Assembly (NCBI GenBank): GCA_019232725.1
Contig: JAFANK010000177.1
Location: forward strand, 1-21,037
Length of the DNA stretch: 21,037 nucleotides
Direction: 5' to 3'
Source of the DNA: Vulcanimicrobiota bacterium
GTDB taxonomy: Bacteria > Vulcanimicrobiota > Vulcanimicrobiia > Eremiobacterales > Eremiobacteraceae
The notes under the pieces were generated by a model. The model worked only from the letters and a program-made list of their open reading frames with translations. It made no database searches and was not told the origin of the DNA. A program made the position numbers and the translations under genes. Below are positions 1 through 7,113 of this stretch, in pieces. The first letter of the stretch is position 1, and each line of letters starts with the position of its first letter.

Positions 1-359
1 CGCCCTTCGGCGAGGTCGACGCGTCCGAGTTCGTACAGCGCGTCATATCCTTTTTGGTCGAGCGTGTGCGCGGCTGCGAACGCAGAGCGCGCCATCGGCA
101 GGTCGCCGGCATCGAGCGCCTTGCGGCCGGCGTCAAGATAGATGGCGATCGCGTCTGCGGTCGCACCAGCGGTGCCCATCAGTTTGGCAGCCTCGACGCG
201 CGTGGCGATCGGGAGATCAGGTGTCTTCAACAGCGCACGCAATGTGGCAGCTGCGCCATCAGCGTCATTGCGCGCGATCTGGTCGCGCGCTTTGGCGATA
301 GCGGGGTTACTCGGCTCTGCCGGGCCTCCGGCGTCGCGCCGATTCTTACCCAAGTTCAT
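1..359 (-). CDS. TPR-like repeat protein, N-terminal part (runs off left edge)
   Basis: A minus-strand frame is open from an ATG at 359 to the window edge and gives 119 codons without a stop. The product starts MNLGKNRRDAGG and continues with short Ala/Leu-rich amphipathic helices. Segments such as AIAKARDQIARND, AIAIYLDAGRKALDAGDLPMARSAF and KGYDALYELG have the spacing and small-residue pattern of tetratricopeptide helix pairs. No signal peptide or membrane segment is seen, so the visible part looks cytoplasmic. Only a weak AGG-type ribosome site precedes the ATG. The gene lies 192 bases downstream of trxB on the same strand and could be in its transcription unit. TPR proteins are usually protein-interaction scaffolds. 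The C-terminal domain that would define the role is outside the window, so no function is assigned. Confidence 0.7.
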   Translation of the reverse strand, partial: MNLGKNRRDAGGPAEPSNPAIAKARDQIARNDADGAAATLRALLKTPDLPIATRVEAAKLMGTAGATADAIAIYLDAGRKALDAGDLPMARSAFAAAHTLDQKGYDALYELGRVDLAEG

Positions 360-551
360 CGAGTTACCTGACCGGACGCTCCAGGTGGGTGTTAGGCCAA
401 GCCCCGTGGGCCTACCGCACCGACCTTTTGGCGCTCCGCCTTCTCACTTTAGAATCGGCCGCAAAGCGCATTCCGTTGAGCGCTTGCGTCAAATCGAACG
501 AGCGTTCGAGAGGAGTCGGAGCGCTAAGCCGCGTCGGCCGAAAAACGCCGC
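360..551. other. Gap between trxB and the TPR gene, with a short inverted repeat
   Basis: These 192 bases between two co-directional minus-strand genes hold no convincing gene. A perfect 6-base inverted repeat TAGGCC / GGCCTA (393-398 and 409-414, 10-base loop) is present but has no U-tract on either strand. It is at most a weak hairpin in the leader of the TPR gene. No clear -35/-10 pair was found. Confidence 0.35.
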
Positions 552-1499
552 CTAGCTGGCCGCTGCGGCTTGCGGCTGCAGGGATGCGAGGTAGTGCTCG
601 ACCTCGATGGCGGCCCGGCAACCGGAGCCGGCGGCGGTGACCGCTTGCCGGTACCGGAAATCATAGACATCGCCCGCGACGAAAACACCAGGCGCATTCG
701 TGCGCACGCCGTCGCTCGAGCGCACGTAGCCCCGCTCGTCTAGCTCCAGCTGCCCGGCGAAGATCTGCGTGTTCGGCTGGTGACCGATGGCGACGAAGAT
801 CGCGTCGCAGGCGACGGTCGATGACTCCCCGGTCTTGACGTCGACCAGCCGAGCTCCCGTCACTCGGGTGTCGCCCAGCACCTCTGCAACTGTGGCATTC
901 CAGATAAACCGGATCTTCGGGTGGTCGAGCGCTCGCTGCTGCATGATCTTGGAGGCACGCAGCTCATCGCGCCGGTGCACGACCGTCACATTCTTGCCGA
1001 AGCGTGTCAAAAAGAGCGCCTCTTCCAGCGCGGTGTCGCCTCCCCCGACGACCAGGATGTCCTTGTCCTTGAAAAAGGCGCCGTCACAGGTCGCACAGCT
1101 GGACACACCTCGACCGCGCAGGCGGGTCTCGCTTTCCAGGCCGAGCCAAAGCGCGGATGAGCCGGTAGCGATGACGACGGCGTTCGCTTCATACTCGTGC
1201 TCGTCCACCCACAGACGGTGCACCGGGCCAGAGAAGTCCACGGCGCTGACGTCGTAGTCGATGATCTCCGTGCCGAAACGTGCCGCCTGCGCGCGCATGC
1301 GCTCCATGAGTTCTGGTCCTAAGATGCCGTCAGCGAAGCCGGGGTAGTTCTCGACATCCGTGGTCAGCATCAACTGTCCGCCGTATTGGCCGCCTGCGAA
1401 CAGCAACGGCGCGAGGTCGGCGCGAGCGGCGTAGATGGCTGCGGTGAGGCCGGCAGGCCCCGAGCCGATGATGATGAGTTTGCGAACCGGATGCTTCAT
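552..1499 (-). CDS. trxB: Thioredoxin reductase
   Basis: The 315-residue product has the full layout of low-molecular-weight thioredoxin reductase, a cytoplasmic flavoenzyme that uses NADPH to reduce thioredoxin. An N-terminal FAD Rossmann motif GSGPAG lies at residues 12-17. The redox-active pair CATC is at 135-138, followed by DG as usual. The NADPH motif GGGDTALEEA is at 152-161 with the basic HRR at 175-177, which favours NADPH over NADH. The second FAD motif, GVFVAGDV, is at 271-278. The length matches the family (about 310-320). The ATG at 1499 is the natural start because the FAD motif follows within 12 residues. The gene is divergent from the cysteine synthase gene across 72 bases. 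Nothing is missing or truncated. Confidence 0.95.
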   Translation of the reverse strand: MKHPVRKLIIIGSGPAGLTAAIYAARADLAPLLFAGGQYGGQLMLTTDVENYPGFADGILGPELMERMRAQAARFGTEIIDYDVSAVDFSGPVHRLWVDEHEYEANAVVIATGSSALWLGLESETRLRGRGVSSCATCDGAFFKDKDILVVGGGDTALEEALFLTRFGKNVTVVHRRDELRASKIMQQRALDHPKIRFIWNATVAEVLGDTRVTGARLVDVKTGESSTVACDAIFVAIGHQPNTQIFAGQLELDERGYVRSSDGVRTNAPGVFVAGDVYDFRYRQAVTAAGSGCRAAIEVEHYLASLQPQAAAAS

Positions 1500-1571
1500 G
1501 AGGGCGCGTTATTCTGTGCTCTTTTCAGCAAGCCCCTGTCCGCAGTCCGGCGAAGCAACGCGGGCCTGCAT
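1500..1571. promoter_or_regulatory. Divergent promoter region between trxB and the cysteine synthase gene
   Basis: These 72 bases separate two divergent start codons, so promoters for both genes must lie here or just inside the coding ends. The sequence is less GC-rich around 1508-1530. A TATTCT (-10-like) is visible at 1510-1515, but no -35 element is correctly spaced on either strand. The call rests on gene orientation and not on a recognised box. Confidence 0.4.
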
Positions 1572-2576
1572 ATGAAAGCCTTCGAGAGCGCACCGGATCT
1601 GTTCGCCGCCATCGGCAACACGCCGCTGATACGGTTGCCGAAGCTGTCAGCCGCAATCGAGCGCACGATCCTCGGCAAAGCGGAGTTTCTCAATCCGGGC
1701 GGTTCGGTGAAGGATCGCGCAGCGAAATTTATCATTGAAGATGCAGAGCGGCGCGGCGCGCTTGCAGCCGGCAGCACGATCGTCGAAGGGACAGCGGGCA
1801 ATACCGGTATCGCACTTGCCATGCTCGGCAATGCTCGTGGTTACAGGACCATCATCGTCACTCCGGACGACCAGTCACAAGAGAAGTTCGATCTCTTGCA
1901 CGCGCTCGGCGCAGATGTGCGCATCGTGCCGGCTGTGCCCTACGCCGATCCCCAAAACTACTACCATGTCGCACGCGGTATCGCGCAGTCGACGCTCGGC
2001 GGTTTTTGGGCGGATCAGTTCAACAACCCGGCCAACGCGCAGGGCCACTATGCGACGACGGGCCCAGAGATCTGGAAGGCTTGCGACGGGGAGATCGACG
2101 CCTTCGTGGCATCGGCCGGCACCGGCGGCACGTTCGGCGGCGTTTCGTCCTATCTCAAGGAGCGCGATGCACGCATCCGCACCGTGGTTGCCGACCCGCT
2201 CGGGTCGTCCTTGTACTGCTACGTGAAGGACGAGACCCTCGAGACGACAGGCGATTCCATCGCTGAAGGCATCGGGATCAAGCGCATCACCGAGAATTTT
2301 CGCATGGCGGTCGCTGACGACGCTGTCCGCATCGATGACGCGACCATGGTCGAGATGGCGCACTACCTCGTCCATCACGAAGGACTGCTGCTTGGCGGAT
2401 CCGCGGCGCTCAATGTCGCCGCGGCAGCTCGCATCGCGCGCACGCTGCCCAAAGGGAGCACTGTCGTCACCGTCCTGTGCGATGGGGGCGGCCGCTATCT
2501 CTCGCGTTTGTACGACGCCCGGTGGCTTGCTGCGCACGGCCTCACGCCGCGCAGCGATGACCTGACTTTCCTCTGA
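1572..2576 (+). CDS. Cysteine synthase family PLP enzyme (O-acetylserine sulfhydrylase type)
   Basis: The 334-residue product belongs to the fold-type II PLP family that makes cysteine from O-acetylserine and sulfide. The Schiff-base lysine is Lys47 in GGSVKDRAA. The substrate (asparagine) loop reads EGTAGNTG at 72-79, a variant of the commoner EPTSGNTG. The phosphate-binding loop GTGGT is at 183-187. The C-terminus carries CDGGGRYLSRLYD. The frame is open further upstream to 1386, but that would overlap divergent trxB and add 62 residues of non-homologous sequence. ATG 1572 puts the IGNTPLIRL motif at the usual distance from the N-terminus. The EGTAGNTG subgroup is commonly annotated cysteine synthase A, but the sequence cannot exclude cystathionine beta-synthase-like or related specificity, so no symbol is given. 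Confidence 0.88.
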   Translation: MKAFESAPDLFAAIGNTPLIRLPKLSAAIERTILGKAEFLNPGGSVKDRAAKFIIEDAERRGALAAGSTIVEGTAGNTGIALAMLGNARGYRTIIVTPDDQSQEKFDLLHALGADVRIVPAVPYADPQNYYHVARGIAQSTLGGFWADQFNNPANAQGHYATTGPEIWKACDGEIDAFVASAGTGGTFGGVSSYLKERDARIRTVVADPLGSSLYCYVKDETLETTGDSIAEGIGIKRITENFRMAVADDAVRIDDATMVEMAHYLVHHEGLLLGGSAALNVAAAARIARTLPKGSTVVTVLCDGGGRYLSRLYDARWLAAHGLTPRSDDLTFL

Positions 2577-2579
2577 GAA

Positions 2580-2603
2580 CCGCGCGGCCGCGGCCTAGGT
2601 TTT
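2580..2603 (+). terminator. Weak candidate terminator after the cysteine synthase gene
   Basis: A 5-base perfect stem (CCGCG / CGCGG) with a 4-base loop starts 4 bases after the stop codon and is followed, after 6 bases, by only four T residues. The stem is short and the T-tract poor, so read-through into nuo is possible. Confidence 0.25.
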
Positions 2604-2683
2604 GCTCTCTGCGGCGCGAATGCGAAGTTTGAGATAAATTTCACAAGCGCTTCCGACCTCCGCCTGCGGGTGGCCGACGGCCC

Positions 2684-2690
2684 AAAAGGA
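2684..2690 (+). promoter_or_regulatory. Ribosome binding site deciding the TTG start of nuoA
   Basis: AAAAGGA lies 6 bases before TTG 2697. No in-frame ATG is nearby, and starting later would remove the first transmembrane helix of NuoA. This site supports the non-ATG start. Confidence 0.7.
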
Positions 2691-2696
2691 TAGATC

Positions 2697-3056
2697 TTGC
2701 CAGCCTCTCCCTGGACCATCATCGCCATCTATTTCATCGTCGCCCTCGTGGTCGCAGGCGTGATCTCGATCGTCCCCGGCATCTTCACTCGCAAGCGCCC
2801 AACCAAAGAAAAACTCGAATCGTACGAATGCGGCGTGCCGCCGACCTCCGAGTTCTTGGGTCGCTTTCCCGTGCGATTCTATCTCGTGGCCATGCTGTTC
2901 GTCGTCTTCGACGTCGAGACCGCGGCATTTTATCCATGGGCGGTCAAGCTGAAAGAACTTGGGTTGTTCGGCTTTGTCGAGATGTTGACGTTCATCATCG
3001 TTCTCGGCATCGGCTACGCTTACGTCTGGAAAAAGGGCGGCTTCTCGTGGCGGTGA
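2697..3056 (+). CDS. nuoA: NADH-quinone oxidoreductase subunit A
   Basis: The 119-residue membrane protein has the three helices of NuoA (about residues 6-28, 60-82 and 90-110). The conserved loop YECGVPPT carries Cys45, the loop that closes over the quinone tunnel in complex I. The conserved acidic pair Asp72 and Glu74 lies in VVFDVETAAFYPWA in helix 2. NuoA belongs to the junction between the peripheral and membrane arms and is needed for coupling. The start is TTG with a good ribosome site. It is the first gene of the operon, and its end overlaps nuoB by 10 bases if nuoB starts at GTG 3047. Confidence 0.96.
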   Translation: MPASPWTIIAIYFIVALVVAGVISIVPGIFTRKRPTKEKLESYECGVPPTSEFLGRFPVRFYLVAMLFVVFDVETAAFYPWAVKLKELGLFGFVEMLTFIIVLGIGYAYVWKKGGFSWR

Positions 3057-3529
3057 CGCAAGACCAGCCATTCGTCCTCACCAAGCTCGATGAGTTCTTG
3101 AAGTGGGCGCAGTCGTCGGCGATCTGGCCGATGACGATGGGTCTGGCGTGCTGCGCCATCGAGATGATGAGTATCGTCTCTCCCCGCTACGACACTGCCC
3201 GCTTCGGCGCTGAGGTGTTCCGCTCGTCGCCGCGCCAATCGGATCTCATGATCGTCTCGGGCCGCGTCTCGAACAAGATGGTGCCCGTGCTACGCCAGCT
3301 TTACGAGCAGATGCCCGATCCCAAATGGGTCATCTCCATGGGCGCTTGTGCGTCGACCGGCGGCGTCTTCGACAACTACGCCATCACGCCGGCCGACACG
3401 TTCTTGCCCATCGATATCTACGTGCCCGGGTGTCCACCCAGCCCCGACGCGCTCATCTACGCGCTGATGCAGCTGCGGCGTGAGATACGCGCCGGCAGCA
3501 AGGCACAAGTCTTGGCGGAAAATGCCTGA
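3047..3529 (+). CDS. nuoB: NADH-quinone oxidoreductase subunit B (N2 cluster)
   Basis: The 160-residue peripheral subunit binds the terminal 4Fe-4S cluster N2, which hands electrons to quinone. The four ligands are visible: tandem Cys35-Cys36 in GLACCAIEM, Cys101 in SMGACASTGG and Cys129 in VPGCPPSPDAL. The signature DIYVPGCPPSPDALI is intact. Two GTG starts are possible, 3047 and 3053. An AGGG at 3034-3037 is 9 bases from 3047 but 15 from 3053, so 3047 is preferred. Its 3' end overlaps nuoC by 8 bases, suggesting coupled translation. Confidence 0.96.
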   Translation: MAVTQDQPFVLTKLDEFLKWAQSSAIWPMTMGLACCAIEMMSIVSPRYDTARFGAEVFRSSPRQSDLMIVSGRVSNKMVPVLRQLYEQMPDPKWVISMGACASTGGVFDNYAITPADTFLPIDIYVPGCPPSPDALIYALMQLRREIRAGSKAQVLAENA

Positions 3530-4094
3530 GGCCGCGTCACCGACGGGAGCGCGCGCGCCGCTGAGCGACGTCGTCACGCTGCTCACCCAAGCCGCCAGCG
3601 AAAGCTTCATCGAGTCGGCGGCGTGCGATGACATGGACGAGATCGCGTTGCGGCCGGACGGACTCTTAGCGGTCGTCACCGCGCTGCGCGAGGCAGGTTT
3701 CAATCATCTGCTCGACATCGGCGGCACCGATCATCATCCGCTGTCGCCGCGATTTGAGATCTCATACATCTTCACCGCCATGCCGCTCGGCGATCAGCGC
3801 GACCCGCATCGCCTCCTCAACCTCAAGCGGATGCGCCTGCGCGTCTTTCCCGACGATGCAGATCCCGTCGTGCCCACGCTGTCAGAGCTGTGGCCGAGCG
3901 CGAACTGGCCGGAGCGCGAGATCTTCGATCTCTTCGGCGTGCATTTCGCCGGGCACCCGGATTTGCGACGGCTGCTCAATCCTGACGATTGGAAAGGCCA
4001 CCCCCTGCGCAAGGATTATCCGTTGCGCGGGCTCGACCGCGGGTTTGTGCCGGGCGGCCGCACGGGCGCCGTACCGCCGGTGAGGGAATCATGA
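3522..4094 (+). CDS. nuoC: NADH-quinone oxidoreductase subunit C (30 kDa)
   Basis: The 190-residue product carries the 30-kDa subunit signature near residues 128-175: WPEREIFDLFGVHFAGHPDL followed by RRLLNPDDW, then HPLRKDYPLRG. NuoC has no cofactor. It packs against NuoD and NuoB in the quinone module. It is separate from NuoD here, unlike the fused NuoCD of E. coli. ATG 3522 lies inside the nuoB end. An upstream in-frame start at 3480 would intrude 50 bases into nuoB and add no conserved sequence. The gene ends with an ATGA overlap into nuoD. Confidence 0.95.
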   Translation: MPEAASPTGARAPLSDVVTLLTQAASESFIESAACDDMDEIALRPDGLLAVVTALREAGFNHLLDIGGTDHHPLSPRFEISYIFTAMPLGDQRDPHRLLNLKRMRLRVFPDDADPVVPTLSELWPSANWPEREIFDLFGVHFAGHPDLRRLLNPDDWKGHPLRKDYPLRGLDRGFVPGGRTGAVPPVRES

Positions 4095-5323
4095 GCGTCG
4101 ATCTCGCTGCGCTGTCCAACAACCCAGATCTGACGCTCTCGCCGGGTGACGATCAGGATACGCTCGTGCTCTCGATGGGGCCGCAGCATCCGAGCACGCA
4201 CGGCGTGCTGCGCGTGATGCTTCGGCTAGACGGCGAGATGGTGCTGACCGCAGAGCCAGAAATCGGTTTTCTGCACACCGGCATCGAGAAGCAGGCAGAA
4301 AATCTGTTCTGGCAGCAGGCGATCACCGTCGTCGATCGCGCCGATTACCTCGCACCGCTCTCCAACAGCCTGTGCTACGTTCTCGCCGCCGAGCATCTGC
4401 TCGGCATCGACGCGCAGATCCCGGCCCGTGCGCGGGTGTTGCGCGTGATGTTCGCCGAGTTGACGCGCATCGCGAGCCATTTGGTGTGGCTGGGCACGCA
4501 CTGCCTCGATCTCGGCGCGCAATCCATCTTCTTCTACGCGTTCGAGATGCGCGAGCGCATCCTGTCGATCATGGAGTTCGTGACGGGCGCGCGCATGCAC
4601 CAGTCGTGGTTCCGCATCGGCGGCCTGGGCATCGACGTCCCCAAAGGCTTCCTCGAGCGTATGGACGATTTCATCGATCGCTTCCCAGAGCGTCTTGCCG
4701 ACATGCGCGCCATCGTCGAGAAGAACGTGATCATCGTCGACCGTTTGGTGGGCGTGGGCAAGATCAGCCAGCAAGAGGCGATCGACTGGGGCCTCACGGG
4801 TCCGCCCTTACGTGCAACGGGCATTGCCTATGACGTACGCCGCGCGCACCCGTACTGCGACTACGAGAGCTACGACTTCGATGTGCCGACACAAACGGCC
4901 GGCGATAGTTATGCGCGCTTCGTCGTCCGTCTCGATGAAATGTATCAAGCGTGGCGCATCATCAAGCAGGCGCGCGACCGCTTTCCCGATGGGCCAGTCG
5001 TGATCGATGACCGCAAGATCGTGCCGCCGCCCAAGACGGAGATCCAGCACTCGATGGAGGCGCTCATCCATCACTTCAAGCTCGTCTCGTCCGGTTTCAA
5101 CGTCCCCGAAGGGCACATCTACCAAGCCGTGGAGGGCCCGCGCGGTGAGATGGGGATGTACGTGACAAGCGCCGGGGGCAACAAACCATGGCGCGTGCGC
5201 TGGCGGCCCGCTTCCTTTTACCACACCCAAGCGCTCAAACGCCTGGGTCCTGGCAACCTCATCGCCGATCTTGTGGCCATCATCGGCAGTATGGATCCGG
5301 TTTTCGGAGACGTCGATCGATGA
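4091..5323 (+). CDS. nuoD: NADH-quinone oxidoreductase subunit D (49 kDa)
   Basis: The 410-residue 49-kDa subunit forms the quinone pocket with NuoB. The N-terminal GPQHPSTHGVLR contains His37, and RADYLAPLSN contains Tyr86. These match the two quinone head-group ligands known from Thermus Nqo4 (His38, Tyr87). The C-terminus ends in GSMDPVFGDVDR, the invariant tail that touches cluster N2. Length is normal for a stand-alone NuoD. The ATG is preceded by TGAGGGA at 4081-4087 and overlaps the nuoC stop by 4 bases. The nickel-binding cysteines of the related hydrogenase large subunits are absent, so this is not a hydrogenase. Confidence 0.97.
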   Translation: MSVDLAALSNNPDLTLSPGDDQDTLVLSMGPQHPSTHGVLRVMLRLDGEMVLTAEPEIGFLHTGIEKQAENLFWQQAITVVDRADYLAPLSNSLCYVLAAEHLLGIDAQIPARARVLRVMFAELTRIASHLVWLGTHCLDLGAQSIFFYAFEMRERILSIMEFVTGARMHQSWFRIGGLGIDVPKGFLERMDDFIDRFPERLADMRAIVEKNVIIVDRLVGVGKISQQEAIDWGLTGPPLRATGIAYDVRRAHPYCDYESYDFDVPTQTAGDSYARFVVRLDEMYQAWRIIKQARDRFPDGPVVIDDRKIVPPPKTEIQHSMEALIHHFKLVSSGFNVPEGHIYQAVEGPRGEMGMYVTSAGGNKPWRVRWRPASFYHTQALKRLGPGNLIADLVAIIGSMDPVFGDVDR

Positions 5324-5814
5324 CGCCGGAACGCGAACGGCGCGCATCGGAGCTTGTGGCTCGGTATCCGGAGTCCCAGTCCGCGCTCATCCCGTTCTTG
5401 CAATTCTGCCAAGCGCATGACGGATACGTGACGCAACAGGCCATTCACGATGCTGCGGAGATCGCCGGCATCACGCCCGGCGAAGCGGAATCTATCGCCT
5501 CGTTCTACACGCTGCTCTTCAAAGAACCGGTCGGCAAGCACAAGATCCAGGTCTGCCGGACGTTGTCGTGCATGTTACGTGGTGCCGACGAACTGCAACA
5601 GCACGTGCGCCAGCGCTTGGGCCTGGGCAATGGCGAGAGCTCACCGGATGGACGCTTCTACTACGAAGAGGTCGAGTGTCTGGCGGCCTGCGACCGCGCG
5701 CCCTGCCTGCAGCACAATTTGGAGTTCCACTATGACGTCACGCCCGAGGACTTCGACCGCCTGCTCGACGAGTGGCGGGCGAGCGATCCCGGCGTGAGCA
5801 TGCCGGCCGAGTAG
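5320..5814 (+). CDS. nuoE: NADH-quinone oxidoreductase subunit E (24 kDa, N1a)
   Basis: The 164-residue thioredoxin-fold 2Fe-2S subunit has ligands Cys79 and Cys84 (CRTLSC) and Cys120 and Cys124 (CLAAC). This is the C-x4-C...C-x3-C pattern for cluster N1a. It works with NuoF in the NADH-oxidising tip of the peripheral arm. ATG 5320 overlaps the nuoD stop by 4 bases and has GGAGA at 5306-5310, 9 bases upstream. An earlier in-frame start at 5188 lies deep inside nuoD and is rejected. Three bases separate the stop from nuoF. Confidence 0.95.
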   Translation: MTPERERRASELVARYPESQSALIPFLQFCQAHDGYVTQQAIHDAAEIAGITPGEAESIASFYTLLFKEPVGKHKIQVCRTLSCMLRGADELQQHVRQRLGLGNGESSPDGRFYYEEVECLAACDRAPCLQHNLEFHYDVTPEDFDRLLDEWRASDPGVSMPAE

Positions 5815-5817
5815 ACG

Positions 5818-7113
5818 ATGGCACGTTTCGAACCCGTGCTGCTGCGGGGCATCGGTCAGCTCGATCTCACCGACATCGAGAACTACAAGCAACTCGGTGG
5901 TTTTGCCGCGCTCGAAAAAGCGCTGCGTGAGATGACGCCTGAAGCCGTGCAGGGAGAGGTGAGCGCCTCCAACTTGCGCGGTCGCGGCGGCGCGGGCTTT
6001 CCGACCGGCAAGAAGTGGAGTTTTCTTCCCAAGGATGGCCGGCCGCGCTATCTCGTCTGCAACTGCGACGAGGCGGAGCCCGGCACGTTCAAAGATCATC
6101 TGCTGCTCGAGCAAGCGCCGTTTCAGATCATCGAGGGACTGCTGATCTCGGCGTATGCGATCAACGCAGCGCAGATCTTCATGTACATCCGCGGCGAGTT
6201 TCTCGAAGGTTTTCGCATCTTCAAGCGTGCGCTGGATGCGGCACGGCTGCAAGGCTATCTCGGCAAGCGTATTTTGGGCACCGACTTTTCAATGGATATC
6301 GTCGTGCATCGCGGCGCCGGCGCATATATCTGCGGCGAAGAAACCGCCATGTTGGAATCGATCGAGGGCAAACGAGGCGAACCGCGCCTCAAGCCGCCAT
6401 TCCCTGCAAACGCAGGGCTGTACGGCATGCCGACGGTGGTGAACAACGTCGAGACGGTGTCGTGCGTGCCGCACATCATTGAGCGCGGCGCACAATGGTT
6501 CGCATCGATCGGTCCCGAGAAGTGCCCGGGACCCAAGATCATCAGCGTCAGCGGTCATGTCGTGCGGCCTGGGAACTACGAAGTGCCAATGGGCATCCCG
6601 GCACGCGAGTTGATCGAGGAGTACGCGGGCGGTTTGTTCCCCGGGCGGCGCCTCAAGGCGATCCAGCCGGGTGGGGGCTCGTCGGCCGCGATCTTCGAGG
6701 AAGATCTCGACACAGGCATCGATTTCGATTCGTTGGCCGCCAAGCGCACGATGTTGGGCTCGGGCGGATTTGTCGTCATGGACGACACGACGTGCATGGT
6801 GCGTGCGTCGCAGACGCTCACCCGCTTTTTCGAACACGAATCCTGCGGCCAGTGCACGCCATGCCGTGAGGGCGGTCAGTGGGTGGCGCGCATGGTATCG
6901 CGGCTAGAGGCCGGTGAGGGCAACGAGAGCGACTTGCGCGTGCTCTCGACCATCAACGACACGATCACCGGCACGAATCTGTGCCCGCTCGGCGATTCGA
7001 TCATGCCGTTCTTGTCCTCCGTGTTGCGTCGCTTCCCGGAGGAGTTCGCCGATCACGTGCGCGAGGCAGGGTGTCCGTTCCGCGTGGGCGTCGCTGCGAG
7101 CATGGCCTCATGA
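5818..7113 (+). CDS. nuoF: NADH-quinone oxidoreductase subunit F (51 kDa, FMN, N3)
   Basis: The 431-residue NADH-binding flavoprotein subunit transfers hydride from NADH to FMN and then to cluster N3. The glycine-rich loop GRGGAGFPTGKKW (residues 55-67) and CNCDEAEPGTFKDH bind NADH and FMN. The N3 ligands are Cys343, Cys346 and Cys349 in ESCGQCTPCREG, plus Cys389 in GTNLCPLGDS. Length and order of motifs are typical. There is only a weak ribosome site before ATG 5818, so translation is probably coupled to nuoE, which ends 3 bases earlier. The 3' end overlaps nuoG by 4 bases. Confidence 0.97.
   Translation: MARFEPVLLRGIGQLDLTDIENYKQLGGFAALEKALREMTPEAVQGEVSASNLRGRGGAGFPTGKKWSFLPKDGRPRYLVCNCDEAEPGTFKDHLLLEQAPFQIIEGLLISAYAINAAQIFMYIRGEFLEGFRIFKRALDAARLQGYLGKRILGTDFSMDIVVHRGAGAYICGEETAMLESIEGKRGEPRLKPPFPANAGLYGMPTVVNNVETVSCVPHIIERGAQWFASIGPEKCPGPKIISVSGHVVRPGNYEVPMGIPARELIEEYAGGLFPGRRLKAIQPGGGSSAAIFEEDLDTGIDFDSLAAKRTMLGSGGFVVMDDTTCMVRASQTLTRFFEHESCGQCTPCREGGQWVARMVSRLEAGEGNESDLRVLSTINDTITGTNLCPLGDSIMPFLSSVLRRFPEEFADHVREAGCPFRVGVAASMAS

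Larger units (their letters stand above)
2577..2696. promoter_or_regulatory. Leader and probable promoter region of the nuo operon
   Basis: This 120-base gap lies between the cysteine synthase stop and nuoA and is the only space upstream of the operon. A GC-rich inverted repeat CCGCG / CGCGG (2580-2584 and 2589-2593) followed by TTTT at 2600-2603 may be a weak terminator for the upstream gene. An AT-rich patch at 2625-2642 (GATAAATTT core) is the best place for a -10 region, but no -35 sits at standard spacing. Promoter assignment is inferred from position. Confidence 0.4.

Noticed and set aside
142..555. Plus-strand open frame of 137 codons at the left edge
   Set aside because: It overlaps a better minus-strand TPR-like frame, lacks a ribosome site and its composition is Arg/Ser/Pro-rich as in antisense frames of GC-rich DNA.
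1480..1515. TTGCGA ... TATTCT as a promoter for the cysteine synthase gene
   Set aside because: The spacer is 24 bases, far from the 16-18 expected, so only the region and not the boxes is annotated.
1386..1571. 62-residue N-terminal extension of the cysteine synthase
   Set aside because: It overlaps divergent trxB by 114 bases, has no family match and no ribosome site. ATG 1572 places the conserved IGNTPLI motif normally.
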